Shown here: piece after piece, positions 18,720-27,436 of the stretch
Position numbering within the stretch: the stretch's first letter is position 1
How the letters are laid out: every line of letters starts with the position of its first letter
Assembly: GCF_030413175.1 (NCBI RefSeq)
Contig: NZ_CP129212.1
Span: 2,294,001 to 2,358,000, forward strand
Source: Bradyrhizobium roseum
Lineage (GTDB): Bacteria; Pseudomonadota; Alphaproteobacteria; Rhizobiales; Xanthobacteraceae
Direction: 5' to 3'
DNA: 64,000 bases
Made by a program: the position numbers and the translations under genes
The notes under the pieces: model-generated
What the model was told of the DNA's origin: nothing
The model's database searches: none
The model's input: the letters and a program-made list of their open reading frames with translations, nothing else

Positions 18720-19535
18720 GTGGATCCCATAAAGCAGGCTGTCGAACTCGCGCGGGCGGCGGAGGGAGTTCACCGCCCGGCGACGTTGGGCGGTTCTCCG
18801 CTGGCCGCCGAAGGACCATCGCAGCGCTCAGCCGAATCGCCGTTCCAGGAAGTCCGCCTCAGGCCAGACCATCTCGAAGCCCATCGAATCGTTGCTCATG
18901 GCACATCAAGTCCGAACGGGCGCTACTACGACATGCTGCGCACCCAGGTGCTGCAGGAGATGGACAAAAAGAGCTGGCAGTTTCTGGCCGTGACTTCGCC
19001 GACCGCGGGGTGCGGAAAAACGGTGACTTCCTGCAATCTCGCGCTGAGCATTTCCCGTCTGCCGCAGCGGTCGGTCCTGTTGGTGGATCTTGATTTGCGC
19101 AGGCCCACGGTCGGAAAATACCTGGGCCTCGGCGACAATGGTGGCGTCCTCAGCGTGCTGGAAGGACGGGCCCCACTTTCTTCCGCGGTTGTGCAGGCCA
19201 ACATCGGCCCGAATGGCATTCTGGTGCTGCCCGGATCGGTCTCGGCTAACTCCTCGGAATGGATGGCCTCTCAGACGATGGGGGCGCTGCTCCAGACCAT
19301 CAAGCGGGACTTCCGGTCGCGCATCGTCATCTTTGACCTTCCGCCGATGCTGCTCGGCGACGACGTGATTTCAATCTTGCCCCGGATCGACGCGACCTTG
19401 CTCGTCGCCGGCATCGGCAGCACATCCGTGGCCGACGTCAAGGAGTGCCAGAAGCACCTTCGGCGCAGTCCGGTGGTGCGTGTCGTCGTCAACAAGGCCA
19501 CCGAGAGCGTCGGATCGTATTACGGCTACTATTAG
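18720..19535 (+). CDS. Exosortase-locus tyrosine autokinase (CpsD/CapB-like BY-kinase)
   Basis: Bacterial tyrosine kinase of 271 aa, the cytoplasmic partner of the chain-length protein encoded just upstream. Walker A is at about 93-101 (SPTAGCGKT), Walker A' at 118-128 (VLLVDLDLRRP), and a Walker B-like VIFDLPP further on. The C-terminus ends in a tyrosine cluster (SYYGYY), the usual autophosphorylation tail. The start is GTG at 18720; an unstructured N-terminal 60 residues precedes the kinase core. Phosphorylation cycles in this family control polymer length and export. Confidence 0.9.
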   Translation: MDPIKQAVELARAAEGVHRPATLGGSPLAAEGPSQRSAESPFQEVRLRPDHLEAHRIVAHGTSSPNGRYYDMLRTQVLQEMDKKSWQFLAVTSPTAGCGKTVTSCNLALSISRLPQRSVLLVDLDLRRPTVGKYLGLGDNGGVLSVLEGRAPLSSAVVQANIGPNGILVLPGSVSANSSEWMASQTMGALLQTIKRDFRSRIVIFDLPPMLLGDDVISILPRIDATLLVAGIGSTSVADVKECQKHLRRSPVVRVVVNKATESVGSYYGYY

Positions 19536-19541
19536 CAGCCT

Positions 19542-20285
19542 CTAAAAGCGCCGATCTGCCGGCAGGAACGCTGCGATTTCCGCCGCCGGCACGAAATATT
19601 TTGCAATGTCGCGGGTTTCCGATTTTCCGGTATCGGGGCGGGTTTGCGACTGCGATATCTTTCGGCTCATTATTCCCAGGAGACATTTGCGTTTGACATC
19701 AAAAACCCCCGATCCGGAATTGCCCGTGCGGGCTACGTCGGCGATCACCGTACTGAACTTGTTGCGGGTTCCTGCCGGGAGTCGATCGGGCGCCAGGATG
19801 TGGGAGCGCACCGCAGACCCCGGCACAATGGTCACGACCTCCTGTCCCGGTCTGGGCGGCTCGGTGCAGATCGAGTTTCGGCGAAGGCGCAAGCGTACCG
19901 GAAGAAGCGTTTCCTCAACGGATAGCAGGGTGAGATCGGTTCCCTCCAAACTGCCTTCCTTGACGACATGCGTGGGGTATTCGAATCCCGCAATTGCGAT
20001 CTTCGGTCGTGTCAGCCAGGTGCGGCCTGCGACGTGCGCTGCCGTAATGAAGAGGCCTTTTCCGAGATAAATGCCGGATCCGGGTCCCCAGCTCTGCATT
20101 GGCGTTTGATGGATGCTCACCGCATAGGGCAGCAGCGTGTCGTCAGCGCTTTGTGCGCAAGCCGGCTGCCACATTATCGCCAGAGCAAGCGCAACCCTAA
20201 AGGCGGGCGTCCGTACCGAATTCGTAACAAATCGGGCCAATGCCAACATCACCTGCCGGTTTGCAAGCTCGTCTGCCAGCTTCAA
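19542..20285 (-). CDS. Secreted trypsin-like serine protease coupled to epsI
   Basis: Chymotrypsin-fold protease of 247 aa. A hydrophobic signal-like segment covers about residues 28-45 (cleavage probably after ACA). The full catalytic triad is visible: His84 in FITAAHVAG, Asp117 in EGTDLTLL, and Ser190 in GNSGSG. Two further cysteines (140, 201) could pair. Its ATG overlaps the stop of epsI (ATGA), so the two are translationally coupled, and it converges on the kinase gene with six bases between stops. A periplasmic protease in an exosortase locus could mature or degrade PEP-CTERM proteins or exosortase products; that is inference. Confidence 0.85.
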   Translation of the reverse strand: MKLADELANRQVMLALARFVTNSVRTPAFRVALALAIMWQPACAQSADDTLLPYAVSIHQTPMQSWGPGSGIYLGKGLFITAAHVAGRTWLTRPKIAIAGFEYPTHVVKEGSLEGTDLTLLSVEETLLPVRLRLRRNSICTEPPRPGQEVVTIVPGSAVRSHILAPDRLPAGTRNKFSTVIADVARTGNSGSGVFDVKRKCLLGIMSRKISQSQTRPDTGKSETRDIAKYFVPAAEIAAFLPADRRF

Positions 20286-20998
20286 CCCGCGCCGGTAAAG
20301 AATTTGAGCTCCTGCGGCGGGATGGCGGCGAGCAGATCACGGATGAATTGATCCTGCAGCTTGAACGATACGTCCTTCGGCAGACCGACGGTGGAGACCC
20401 GGATCAGCGCGCCGTCGGGAATGATCCCGCGCAGGCCATATTTCAGCCGGCTGAGCTGATGATCGACGACGCCATTGGCGATGTCGTTACCGATCCGCAG
20501 CCAGTAGGTGACCGGCTCGAAGCGCGACTCTCTCGCCGCAATCAATCTGGTCATCTTGATGGGCTGGGAGCCGTTGCGATAATTGATCGCGGCTTCGGCC
20601 TTGTCCGAGATCCGGAAGCCGTTGGCTGTGTAGCAGATCTCCGGGCGGTGTGATTTCAGCCGATAGTTCTGCACCGGACCGTAGGCGACCATCAGCATGA
20701 CGATGTTGCCGTGTCCGTCGGAATAACCCCGGCCGACCTCCTGGCTGTAGATCTTTCCGGCGAACGGATCGGGCTGGACATACGCATCCGGATCGGCCGG
20801 CCGAACCGGGCTGATTTCGGGAACCAGCGTCCATGTTCCGAACTGCCGGGGAATGACGGTTTCAAGACTGGGGGAAGCCGCGGTGCGGGCCATCAACTGA
20901 CGGGGCGCCAATACGGTCGCGAGCACGGCGCACCCAACGATGGCGATGCATGCCAATATGATATGAATTCGAGGGTATTTCACTGAGGCCACGCACAA
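20282..20998 (-). CDS. epsI: EpsI-family exosortase-associated protein
   Basis: EpsI domain protein, 238 aa, normally found next to or fused to exosortases. An N-terminal membrane anchor covers about residues 12-32. The family motif is SHRPEICYTANGF with His117 and Cys122, preceded by VMLMVAYGPVQNYRLK; later segments TYWLRIGNDIA and RVSTVGL fit the family. Here it is a stand-alone protein on the strand opposite the exosortase. EpsI is essential for polymer production in several methylotroph-type loci, but its chemistry is not settled. The downstream protease gene overlaps it by four bases. Confidence 0.88.
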   Translation of the reverse strand: MCVASVKYPRIHIILACIAIVGCAVLATVLAPRQLMARTAASPSLETVIPRQFGTWTLVPEISPVRPADPDAYVQPDPFAGKIYSQEVGRGYSDGHGNIVMLMVAYGPVQNYRLKSHRPEICYTANGFRISDKAEAAINYRNGSQPIKMTRLIAARESRFEPVTYWLRIGNDIANGVVDHQLSRLKYGLRGIIPDGALIRVSTVGLPKDVSFKLQDQFIRDLLAAIPPQELKFFTGAG

Positions 20999-21239
20999 TC
21001 TGCGAGAGTTAATTGCATCGGCTGTTTCAAGCAGGATATACGTCCAACGGGCTGTTTGCAGTCAAAAGATAGAGATAATTGGCGGCCTTGCAAAATTAAC
21101 ATAAATAGCGGAAATGACAGTAAAAAAGCGGGTTGGCAGCTCGACCCGGACCGGCCGGCCGGCTAGGCATTTCGGGCAGCAAGGCGCGGCCAGCCCGTTG
21201 TATACGCTTCTCAGCCCATTGGATGCACGGAGTTCCCAG

Positions 21240-22109
21240 ATGAAGGGTATGTCCATCAAGATCATCCGGCTTGCTCTTCTGCTGGCTTGCGGTGGGGTCG
21301 CCTTGGCGGGGTGCGGGAAGAAAGAGCAGGCGGCGGCCACCAAAGGGCAGGTCGTTGCGCGTGTCGGCGATGAAGTCGTGACCATCCAGGATCTCGAGAA
21401 CGAATTTCGGTGGGCGAACGTGACGCCCGACAAGCAGAAGGATCCCGAAATCGTCAAGCGCGTGCTGGGCGACTTGGTCGTGCGCAAGTATCTGCTCCGC
21501 CAGGCCATGGCGGCGAAGCTCGATCGTGAGCCGGGCGTGCTGCTGGACATCCTGAGGTCGCGCGAACAGATTCTCGAGAACGCCTATCTGCAACGAACGG
21601 CGGCGGCCAAGGCGCCGGGCAAGGCAGACGTCGACAAGTACATGGCCAACAACCCTGCGAAATTCGCCGCGGGAAAACTGCTCAGCGTCGAACAGATCGC
21701 ATTCCCGTTCGGGCCGACGACCCAGTCCTTCATCGAAGCCAACAAGGACGCGAAGTCGCTCGACGAAATCGACCAGAAGCTCACCGAGGCTGGTATCCCT
21801 CATGGCCGGCAAATGGGCGCACTGAACAGCGGCGATTTGCCGCCGGAGTTTTACGGCTTGATCGAAGCCAAGAAGGTGGACGACGTGTTCTTCGTGCGAT
21901 CTGGTCCGAACGGCGTGTTCTTCAAGGTCAAGGGTGAAGAGCGGCGTCCGCTCGAAGGCGAGGCTGCGGCCAACCTGGCCCGGCAGTTGATGCGCGCGGA
22001 CGCGATCAAGGCCGAGCAGGGGCTTGCGGCCTATTCTGCAAGCCTCGAAGCGAAGTACGAAGGCGACTACGCCAAGATCATGCAGCCGGGAGACGGCAAG
22101 AAAAACTGA
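21240..22109 (+). CDS. epsD: EpsD-family peptidyl-prolyl cis-trans isomerase lipoprotein
   Basis: Periplasmic parvulin-like PPIase lipoprotein, 289 aa. The ATG at 21240 has a GGAG site seven bases upstream and gives a proper signal with lipobox LAGC (Cys25); the longer open frame upstream lacks signal character. SurA-like N-terminal helices (VARVGDEVVTIQDLENEF, VLGDLVVRKYLLRQ) surround a degenerate PPIase region (ISVEQI-type strand, GRQMGALNSGDLPPEFY). EpsD members occur in exosortase gene clusters and probably chaperone exported components. It is followed by the accessory and exosortase genes on the same strand. Confidence 0.86.
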   Translation: MKGMSIKIIRLALLLACGGVALAGCGKKEQAAATKGQVVARVGDEVVTIQDLENEFRWANVTPDKQKDPEIVKRVLGDLVVRKYLLRQAMAAKLDREPGVLLDILRSREQILENAYLQRTAAAKAPGKADVDKYMANNPAKFAAGKLLSVEQIAFPFGPTTQSFIEANKDAKSLDEIDQKLTEAGIPHGRQMGALNSGDLPPEFYGLIEAKKVDDVFFVRSGPNGVFFKVKGEERRPLEGEAAANLARQLMRADAIKAEQGLAAYSASLEAKYEGDYAKIMQPGDGKKN

Positions 22110-22159
22110 GCGCAGGCCGCGCTGCCGCAACAAGGTTTCTCAAGCCATATCGACATGAA

Positions 22160-22381
22160 ATGACGACGCTTTTTGATGTGTTGACCGTTACCTGCTTTGT
22201 TGCGCTGGTGATCGCGTTTTTCCTGTTCACCGCGCGCGACAATCGAACCTTGCTGCACTTCATGCTGGCCGCCATCGTATTCGCCGTCGCCAACCAGGTC
22301 GGCAACGCCGGGTCGTTCTACCTAGCGCTGATCCTGATACTCGCTGGCGCCGGTTACGCGGTTTTGATGGCGCGGCGATGA
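22160..22381 (+). CDS. Small membrane protein, probable exosortase accessory
   Basis: A 73-residue protein that is almost entirely membrane: three hydrophobic segments at about 4-24, 32-48 and 51-69, with short charged links (FTARDNRTLLHF) and an Arg-Arg C-terminus. It is placed 50 bases after epsD and 58 bases before the exosortase. Small membrane accessory proteins are annotated beside XrtV-type exosortases, and this one fits by size and position, but I cannot confirm the family by eye. Confidence 0.72.
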   Translation: MTTLFDVLTVTCFVALVIAFFLFTARDNRTLLHFMLAAIVFAVANQVGNAGSFYLALILILAGAGYAVLMARR

Positions 22382-22439
22382 ATGGCTTGTTCCATTCGAT
22401 GCTATCGGTAAGCTGGGATTGTAACCTGTTGGTTTTTGA

Positions 22440-23351
22440 ATGACATATTCGCAAGCAATGCCATCGGCGAAGGCGGGTTTCCTCGTCCCTTTTCTGTGGC
22501 CGGCGCTGCTTGGCGCCTCGGTCATCGCTGCCTACGCCCAGACCGTACTCGGTCTCATCGATGGGCCCTGGCAGACCGAACAGGAAGGGCACGGTCCGCT
22601 CATCATCGCGGCCTCGCTCTGGCTGACCTGGCAATCGCGCGAAAAATTGCGGGCCGTCGAAATTTCTCCGGCTCCCATCATGGGATGGATCGCTCTCCTC
22701 GGCGGCCTGGTCATCCTCTATCTGGCCAGGATCCAGCAGGGGCTGGTCACCTTCGAAACGTTTTCCGTGATCCCCGTCATCATCGGATGTGTGCTGATCT
22801 CGGCCGGTTGGCCGACGTTGCGCGTCCTCGCGTTTCCGATCGGTTTCCTGATCTTTGCCGTGCCGATGCCAGACTGGCTGGTCGATGCCCTCACGGTCCC
22901 GCTGAAGGTATTCATTTCGAACGTCGTGACCAATGTGCTCTATGCGACGGGTTATCCGGTTGCCCAGAACGGCGTCATGATCATGATCGGAACCTATCAG
23001 CTCCTGGTAAAGGACGCCTGTTCCGGAATGAATTCGATTTTTGCATTGTCCGCGATCGGCGTTTTCTACGCCTATGCGTTTCGTTGGCAGGAGAAAATCC
23101 GCAGCCTCTTGCTCCTCGCGGCGATCATACCGATCACGATCATCGCTAATTTCTTTCGCGTCTTCGCGTTGGTCCTGATCGCCTATTACCTCGGGCCGGA
23201 CATGCTCGATGGCATTCTGCACGACCTGACCGGCATCGGCCTTTTCGTGGTCGCGGTTGTTCTGATGTTCCTGTTTGATGTCTTTCTGGGCCTTTGTTTT
23301 GCGCTGGTGCGCCGTGTCCGAAAGCCCGCAGCGCCGGCGACGGCGGCCTGA
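22440..23351 (+). CDS. xrt: Exosortase
   Basis: Integral membrane transpeptidase-like protein of 303 aa with about eight membrane segments. The three invariant residues of exosortases are present: Cys194 in KDACSGMNS, Arg240 in ANFFRVFAL and His261 in ILHDLTGIG. It recognises the PEP motif of C-terminal sorting domains and cleaves the protein during export. There is no fused EpsI domain; EpsI is encoded separately 1.4 kb to the left. The start ATG has no convincing ribosome site; an ATG at 22458 is the alternative. Substrate candidates with PEP-CTERM tails lie at 23.6, 28.1 and 29.3 kb. Subtype (XrtA or XrtV) is not resolved. Confidence 0.93.
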   Translation: MTYSQAMPSAKAGFLVPFLWPALLGASVIAAYAQTVLGLIDGPWQTEQEGHGPLIIAASLWLTWQSREKLRAVEISPAPIMGWIALLGGLVILYLARIQQGLVTFETFSVIPVIIGCVLISAGWPTLRVLAFPIGFLIFAVPMPDWLVDALTVPLKVFISNVVTNVLYATGYPVAQNGVMIMIGTYQLLVKDACSGMNSIFALSAIGVFYAYAFRWQEKIRSLLLLAAIIPITIIANFFRVFALVLIAYYLGPDMLDGILHDLTGIGLFVVAVVLMFLFDVFLGLCFALVRRVRKPAAPATAA

Positions 23352-23559
23352 GAATTTTTCGGGAGTCCTGTGGCGGGGCGCTTAGCGGTGCAGCCCGTCC
23401 GGCAAGCGATTGGACCAAGCCGAAATAAATGCCGGCGGTGCGGCAAAGTAATCCCAATTATGACTTAATTTCTTTTCGGTAGCCGCACGTTTCCGCTAAT
23501 ATCGCAACAGCGAATCAGTGCCGCGTTCGTTCTTCACACAATAAAAATCGGAACCCTTC

Positions 23560-24276
23560 ATGTTTATGAAGACGAGCGCTGCTGCGTTGGCGGTGACACT
23601 CTTGGTTGCTGGCGCTGGGAACGCGGGCGCTGCCGCGGTTTTCTACACGGACTTTACTTCGTGGAACGGAGCGGTGTCGGGCTTCACAAGCCTTGCAATT
23701 CCTGAACCGGTGCCAAACGTCGTCGACCCGGATAGTCCGCCTAATCTAATATCTGGATTCCAGTACTTCGGAACGGGAAACGCTTCGGTCAACTACGGTG
23801 GGGTGACTTTTTCAACCTCAGCCCTGCTAGGCGACGGTAACTTCTTCAACGTTGGGCCAACCTATTCAGGATCCAATGGTCCGTTGCCGGTTTTGTCTTC
23901 GCAGGGCCAGAGCACAGACTTGTTGGCGAATATCCTGATTACGCTCGCGGCCCCGGTGAAGAGCTTCGCGTTGAATTTCGATACGTTCTTCGGATCCAAC
24001 GTAACGTTCACGCTCTCCAATGGCGAGACGTCAACGCTCGGTAGCGGGGCAAATGCGTATGATCTGAAGGGCTTTTTTGGCGTCGTCGACAACAATCCGT
24101 TCAATACGATTTTGCTGACATCGTCAGATACTGCGTTGAACATCAACGAACTCAAATTCGGCGCGTCGGTGTCTGCCATCCCGGAGCCCGCAACATGGGT
24201 CATGCTGGTGCTTGGCTTCTTCGGAATTGGCGTTTACGGCGCTCGATGGTCAGCGCGCCGCGTCGCAGCCGCCTGA
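23560..24276 (+). CDS. PEP-CTERM sorting-domain protein
   Basis: Predicted exosortase substrate, 238 aa. A signal peptide covers about residues 1-25 (cleavage near AGA). The mature domain is beta-rich and poor in Cys, and opens AVFYTDFTSWNGAVSG, resembling other extracellular PEP-CTERM proteins. The tail has the three-part sorting signal: IPEPATWVML, a hydrophobic helix (LVLGFFGIGVYGA), then a basic end (RWSARRVAAA). It is the first gene after the exosortase. The molecular function of the mature domain is unknown. Confidence 0.88.
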   Translation: MFMKTSAAALAVTLLVAGAGNAGAAAVFYTDFTSWNGAVSGFTSLAIPEPVPNVVDPDSPPNLISGFQYFGTGNASVNYGGVTFSTSALLGDGNFFNVGPTYSGSNGPLPVLSSQGQSTDLLANILITLAAPVKSFALNFDTFFGSNVTFTLSNGETSTLGSGANAYDLKGFFGVVDNNPFNTILLTSSDTALNINELKFGASVSAIPEPATWVMLVLGFFGIGVYGARWSARRVAAA

Positions 24277-24302
24277 ACGCGCGCGATACTGCCGGCGTCG
24301 CG

Positions 24303-24623
24303 CTAGAAACAGCGCCGTCCCCGACTGTCGTGCATCACATAGTCCGTTCCGGGCGGCGGATAGTGCAGCTGCCCGCACGCGCCGGAATTGACCGGATAAC
24401 CGATGATGTCGAGCTTACGGTCCAGCCTGTTCGGCGAGGCGGTCTGGTCGCTGCTGCCGCGTCCGTAATACTGCCCGCTGTATTGTCCGCTGAACCGCCC
24501 GCCATACTGGCCTGCGTACTGTCCGCCGTATCGGCCGCTGTACTGCATGTTGACCTGGCTGACGGCCGGCTCAATCGCGCCGATAGCGATCACAGCGGCT
24601 AGTAGAGAAGTCGATGTCCTCAT
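24303..24623 (-). CDS. Small secreted protein with Gly-Gln-Tyr repeats
   Basis: A 106-residue exported protein. The ATG at 24623 has an AGGAG site at good spacing and starts a clear signal peptide ending AVSQ. A repeat tract of about 30 residues follows, built from near-identical G-(R/Q)-Y units (for example YAGQYGGRFSGQY), then a compact tail with two cysteines (SGACGQLHYPPPG and GRRCF). Low-complexity Gly/Tyr tracts occur in matrix and adhesive proteins, but no specific family is recognised. It converges on the PEP-CTERM gene with 26 bases between stops. Confidence 0.72.
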   Translation of the reverse strand: MRTSTSLLAAVIAIGAIEPAVSQVNMQYSGRYGGQYAGQYGGRFSGQYSGQYYGRGSSDQTASPNRLDRKLDIIGYPVNSGACGQLHYPPPGTDYVMHDSRGRRCF

Positions 24624-24672
24624 CTGGACTCCTTGAAGCATGAGGTCTGGCGCAGCCGGGCTGCCGGCCGAT

Positions 24673-25884
24673 CTAACTACCCGGCCTGGCTTCAATCAGC
24701 GCAGCGAGTTTAGCCGCTTCCTTGTTCGCATCATGACGTTGCAAAACACGTTGGCGGGCATCCTCGCCCATTCGTGTGATGGCAGCCGGCGCAGCGCCGA
24801 GACATTCCGCCATCGCCGCGGCCAAACCCTCGACGTCGCCGGCGGCAACCAGCCAGCCGTGCTTGCCATGTTCGACCAGTTCGGGGATGCCGGCGACGAA
24901 TGTCGTAATGACGGGCCGGCGCAGCGCCATGGCTTCCATGAGGACGACCGGAAGTCCCTCGGCGAAGCTCGGCAATACCAGCGCCCGCGCGGCGAGGAGT
25001 TCGTTGCGAACCTCGTCGCTGCTGATCCAGCCGGTTATTCGCACGACGGCCGCGAGGCCGTATTTTGCGATGAGCGTCTCGATCTCGCCGCGCATTTCGC
25101 CATCGCCGGCGAGCACCAGCTCGAACGTTATCCCGCGCTCGGTCAGCAGCCGGGCCGCCTCGATCAGGAGCAGCTGCCCCTTCTGTTCACAAAGCCGGCC
25201 CACGCAAACCAGTCGTCGTTGATCACCCGCGGTGATTTCAGCGCCGGGTTCATGGAAGGCCGGCTCAAGCCCGCAATGCACCACGGCAATCTTGGGCCAA
25301 TGAACGTGCGAGACATAGCGATAGAGCTGGCTCCGACCGAATGAACTGACGGCGACGACGAAGCGCGCGCGCCGAATTTTTTCCGGCAAGGCGATGAACT
25401 TCGGCTTGTCGAATTCTTCAGGGCCGTGCGCGGTAAAGCTCCAGGGCGGCCCGCCCAATTCGCCGACCAGCATCGCGACTTCGGCAGAGTTGGTTCCGAA
25501 ATGAGCGTGCAGGTGCTGCACCTTTTCGTGGCGCAGCCACAGGGCCACCTGGCAGGCTTCAAGGAGATAAATCAAATGAACGGGGAGGGGGCGTTCAGCG
25601 CCCCGGCCAACCCCCAACGTCAGGACAATCGCGCGATACAGGCCGGCGGGATTGCTTGCCAGAATGCGCAGGAACGCGACGAGGAGCGGCGTGGCGCCGC
25701 CGCGCAGAACGTAGCGCGTCCGCGTCTGCTCCAGCCGATCTTCCGTGCCGCGCGGCACGTCCGTCCACCCGCGCACCGATATGCGCAGGATCTCGTGCCC
25801 CAGGCGCTCGAGCGCCAGGATTTCGCGCCGAATGAAGCTGTGGCTGATCGCCGGATAGTGGTTAACCAGATAGGCGATCTTCAT
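24673..25884 (-). CDS. Glycosyltransferase family 4
   Basis: GT-B glycosyltransferase, 403 aa from the ATG at 25884 (MKIAYLVNHYPAISHSFIRREI), which is where homology of the colanic-acid-type GT4 family begins; an upstream in-frame ATG adds 23 unconvincing residues. Donor-domain signatures are CVGRLCEQKGQLLLIEA, LAGDGEMRGEIE, and the E-x7-E region SFAEGLPVVLMEAMALRRPVI. HLHAHFGTNSAEVA is typical of the acceptor side. It belongs to the exosortase-linked polysaccharide set. Confidence 0.9.
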   Translation of the reverse strand: MKIAYLVNHYPAISHSFIRREILALERLGHEILRISVRGWTDVPRGTEDRLEQTRTRYVLRGGATPLLVAFLRILASNPAGLYRAIVLTLGVGRGAERPLPVHLIYLLEACQVALWLRHEKVQHLHAHFGTNSAEVAMLVGELGGPPWSFTAHGPEEFDKPKFIALPEKIRRARFVVAVSSFGRSQLYRYVSHVHWPKIAVVHCGLEPAFHEPGAEITAGDQRRLVCVGRLCEQKGQLLLIEAARLLTERGITFELVLAGDGEMRGEIETLIAKYGLAAVVRITGWISSDEVRNELLAARALVLPSFAEGLPVVLMEAMALRRPVITTFVAGIPELVEHGKHGWLVAAGDVEGLAAAMAECLGAAPAAITRMGEDARQRVLQRHDANKEAAKLAALIEARPGS

Positions 25885-26063
25885 AAAGCGTGCCGTGCCT
25901 GACTTACATCCGGAAGCAGGCCAAGATGCATTCGGCCCTTTGTTCCATTTCATCGTGCCGAAATATAGTGGTAATCAACGGGGAAACGCGATATTCCTGC
26001 CCGGCCTTCATCGCATTTTTGCAAGAGCGTTAAGTCGAACGTTTCGAGATCGGTATTTGTGAA

Positions 26064-27266
26064 ATGTTGATCTTGGTCGCGATGGCCGGGTTGCTCAGTG
26101 TTCCCGTAGCGGTCCTCTTGGTTGAAGTCATTGCGGCGCTCAAGGCGCCGAGGTTGCAGCCTTTCGAGATCCAGGAATCCGAAGTCCAGGAATCGAACGC
26201 CGGGAAGCAGGTCGTGGTCATCGTTCCCGCGCACAATGAGAGCTCAGGGCTCGTTCCGACGCTGCAGGATATCAAGGCGCAACTGGGGGTCCGGGACCGC
26301 CTGATCGTCGTGGCCGACAATTGTACCGACGATACCCCAGCGGTGGCGGCCGCATCGGGCGCCGAGGTTATCGCGCGCGACGACCCCGAAAGAATAGGCA
26401 AGGGGTTCGCGATGGGGTGGGGCATAACCCATCTCAGGCAGGATCCGCCGGACTTCGTTCTTTTCGTCGATGCCGATTGCAGGCTCGGCGATGACTTCAT
26501 CGGAAGACTGAAGCAGGTCTGTCAGGGGCTTCAACGGCCGGTACAGGCGCTGTTCGTGATGCAAAGCCCCGATGATTCGCCCGTCAATCACAGCTTCGCC
26601 GAGTTTGCCTGGCTTCTCAAAAACCAGGTCCGCCCTCTCGGACTGAGAAACCTTCATTGTCCTGTCCAGTTGATGGGGACAGGCATGATGTTTCCCTGGA
26701 ATGCGATCAATTCCGTTTCGCTGGAGAGCAGTCATCTCGTGGAGGATTTGAAACTGGGGCTCGATCTGGCGGCAGCAGGCCAGCCTCCCTACTTTTTTCC
26801 GTTCGTGAAAGTGACCAGCGTATTCCCGACGAGCGCCAAGGGGACAGAGAGTCAGCGTTTGCGCTGGGTGCAAGGTCATCTCGCGACCATCGGCAAATTT
26901 GTTCCGCGACTGCTCGCCACAGGTTTGATGCGCCGTGACGTGAACGTCGTCGTGCTGGCGCTCGATCTGCTGGTGCCGCCGCTCTCCCTTCTCGCGCTTT
27001 TGATCGTCGCAACGTTGGCCCTGACGTCGCTGGTTGCGCTGCTTGGCGGGCCCTGGCTGCCCAGCCTGATCGCAGGCGGTAACCTCGTCGGATTCATTTT
27101 ATGTATCCTTCTGGCCTGGTCTAGATTTGGACGGCAGGTTTTTCCCGCACGGGAGGTATTATCGGCTGGATCATTTGCTCTGAGGAAAATTGGTCTTTAC
27201 CGCCGGATGCTGACGGGCGGAGCGGCGTCGCAATGGATCCGGACCGACCGGTCAACGCCCAACTAG
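26064..27266 (+). CDS. Membrane glycosyltransferase family 2 (cellulose-synthase-like)
   Basis: Processive-type GT2 of 400 aa. It has an N-terminal membrane helix (residues 3-25), a GT-A core with VIVPAHNES, the DAD metal motif at 136-138, an acceptor-side VED at 226-228, and the QRLRW motif at 264-268. Two or three C-terminal membrane helices follow (about 290-340 and 345-365). The QxxRW motif marks enzymes that bind growing polysaccharide chains. Divergent from the GT4 gene, so a shared promoter region of about 180 bases lies between. Confidence 0.9.
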   Translation: MLILVAMAGLLSVPVAVLLVEVIAALKAPRLQPFEIQESEVQESNAGKQVVVIVPAHNESSGLVPTLQDIKAQLGVRDRLIVVADNCTDDTPAVAAASGAEVIARDDPERIGKGFAMGWGITHLRQDPPDFVLFVDADCRLGDDFIGRLKQVCQGLQRPVQALFVMQSPDDSPVNHSFAEFAWLLKNQVRPLGLRNLHCPVQLMGTGMMFPWNAINSVSLESSHLVEDLKLGLDLAAAGQPPYFFPFVKVTSVFPTSAKGTESQRLRWVQGHLATIGKFVPRLLATGLMRRDVNVVVLALDLLVPPLSLLALLIVATLALTSLVALLGGPWLPSLIAGGNLVGFILCILLAWSRFGRQVFPAREVLSAGSFALRKIGLYRRMLTGGAASQWIRTDRSTPN

Positions 27267-27388
27267 CGATCTGGCGACGCGTTTTTGCGCGACGGCCTGA
27301 GATGAGTCACGCAAGCGTTATCGAACTCCCATAAGAAGCATGCCGACCAAGGTCAGTCGGGTGGTCCGGCCAAATTGTCCTGGTTGGC

Positions 27389-27405
27389 TGGCACATCGCT
27401 TGCTT
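27389..27405 (+). promoter_or_regulatory. Sigma-54 (-24/-12) promoter
   Basis: The sequence reads TGGCAC, five bases, then TTGCTT, an exact match to the sigma-54 consensus with correct spacing (GG at -24, GC at -12). A start of transcription about 12 bases later leaves a leader of roughly 20 bases with a GGAAGG ribosome site before the ATG at 27437. PEP-CTERM regulons in other bacteria are driven by the PrsK/PrsR pair through sigma-54 (established knowledge); neither regulator gene is in this window. Confidence 0.8.
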
Positions 27406-27436
27406 GATTTTTTCAGGCAGTAGGAAGGGGCTACCT

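Noticed and set aside
21096..22133. 345-codon minus-strand open frame
   Set aside because: Antisense to the EpsD-type PPIase, which has a signal lipobox and ribosome site.
22260..23222. 320-codon minus-strand open frame rich in Asp, His and Arg
   Set aside because: Antisense to the exosortase gene; charged low-complexity translation typical of the complement of a membrane protein.
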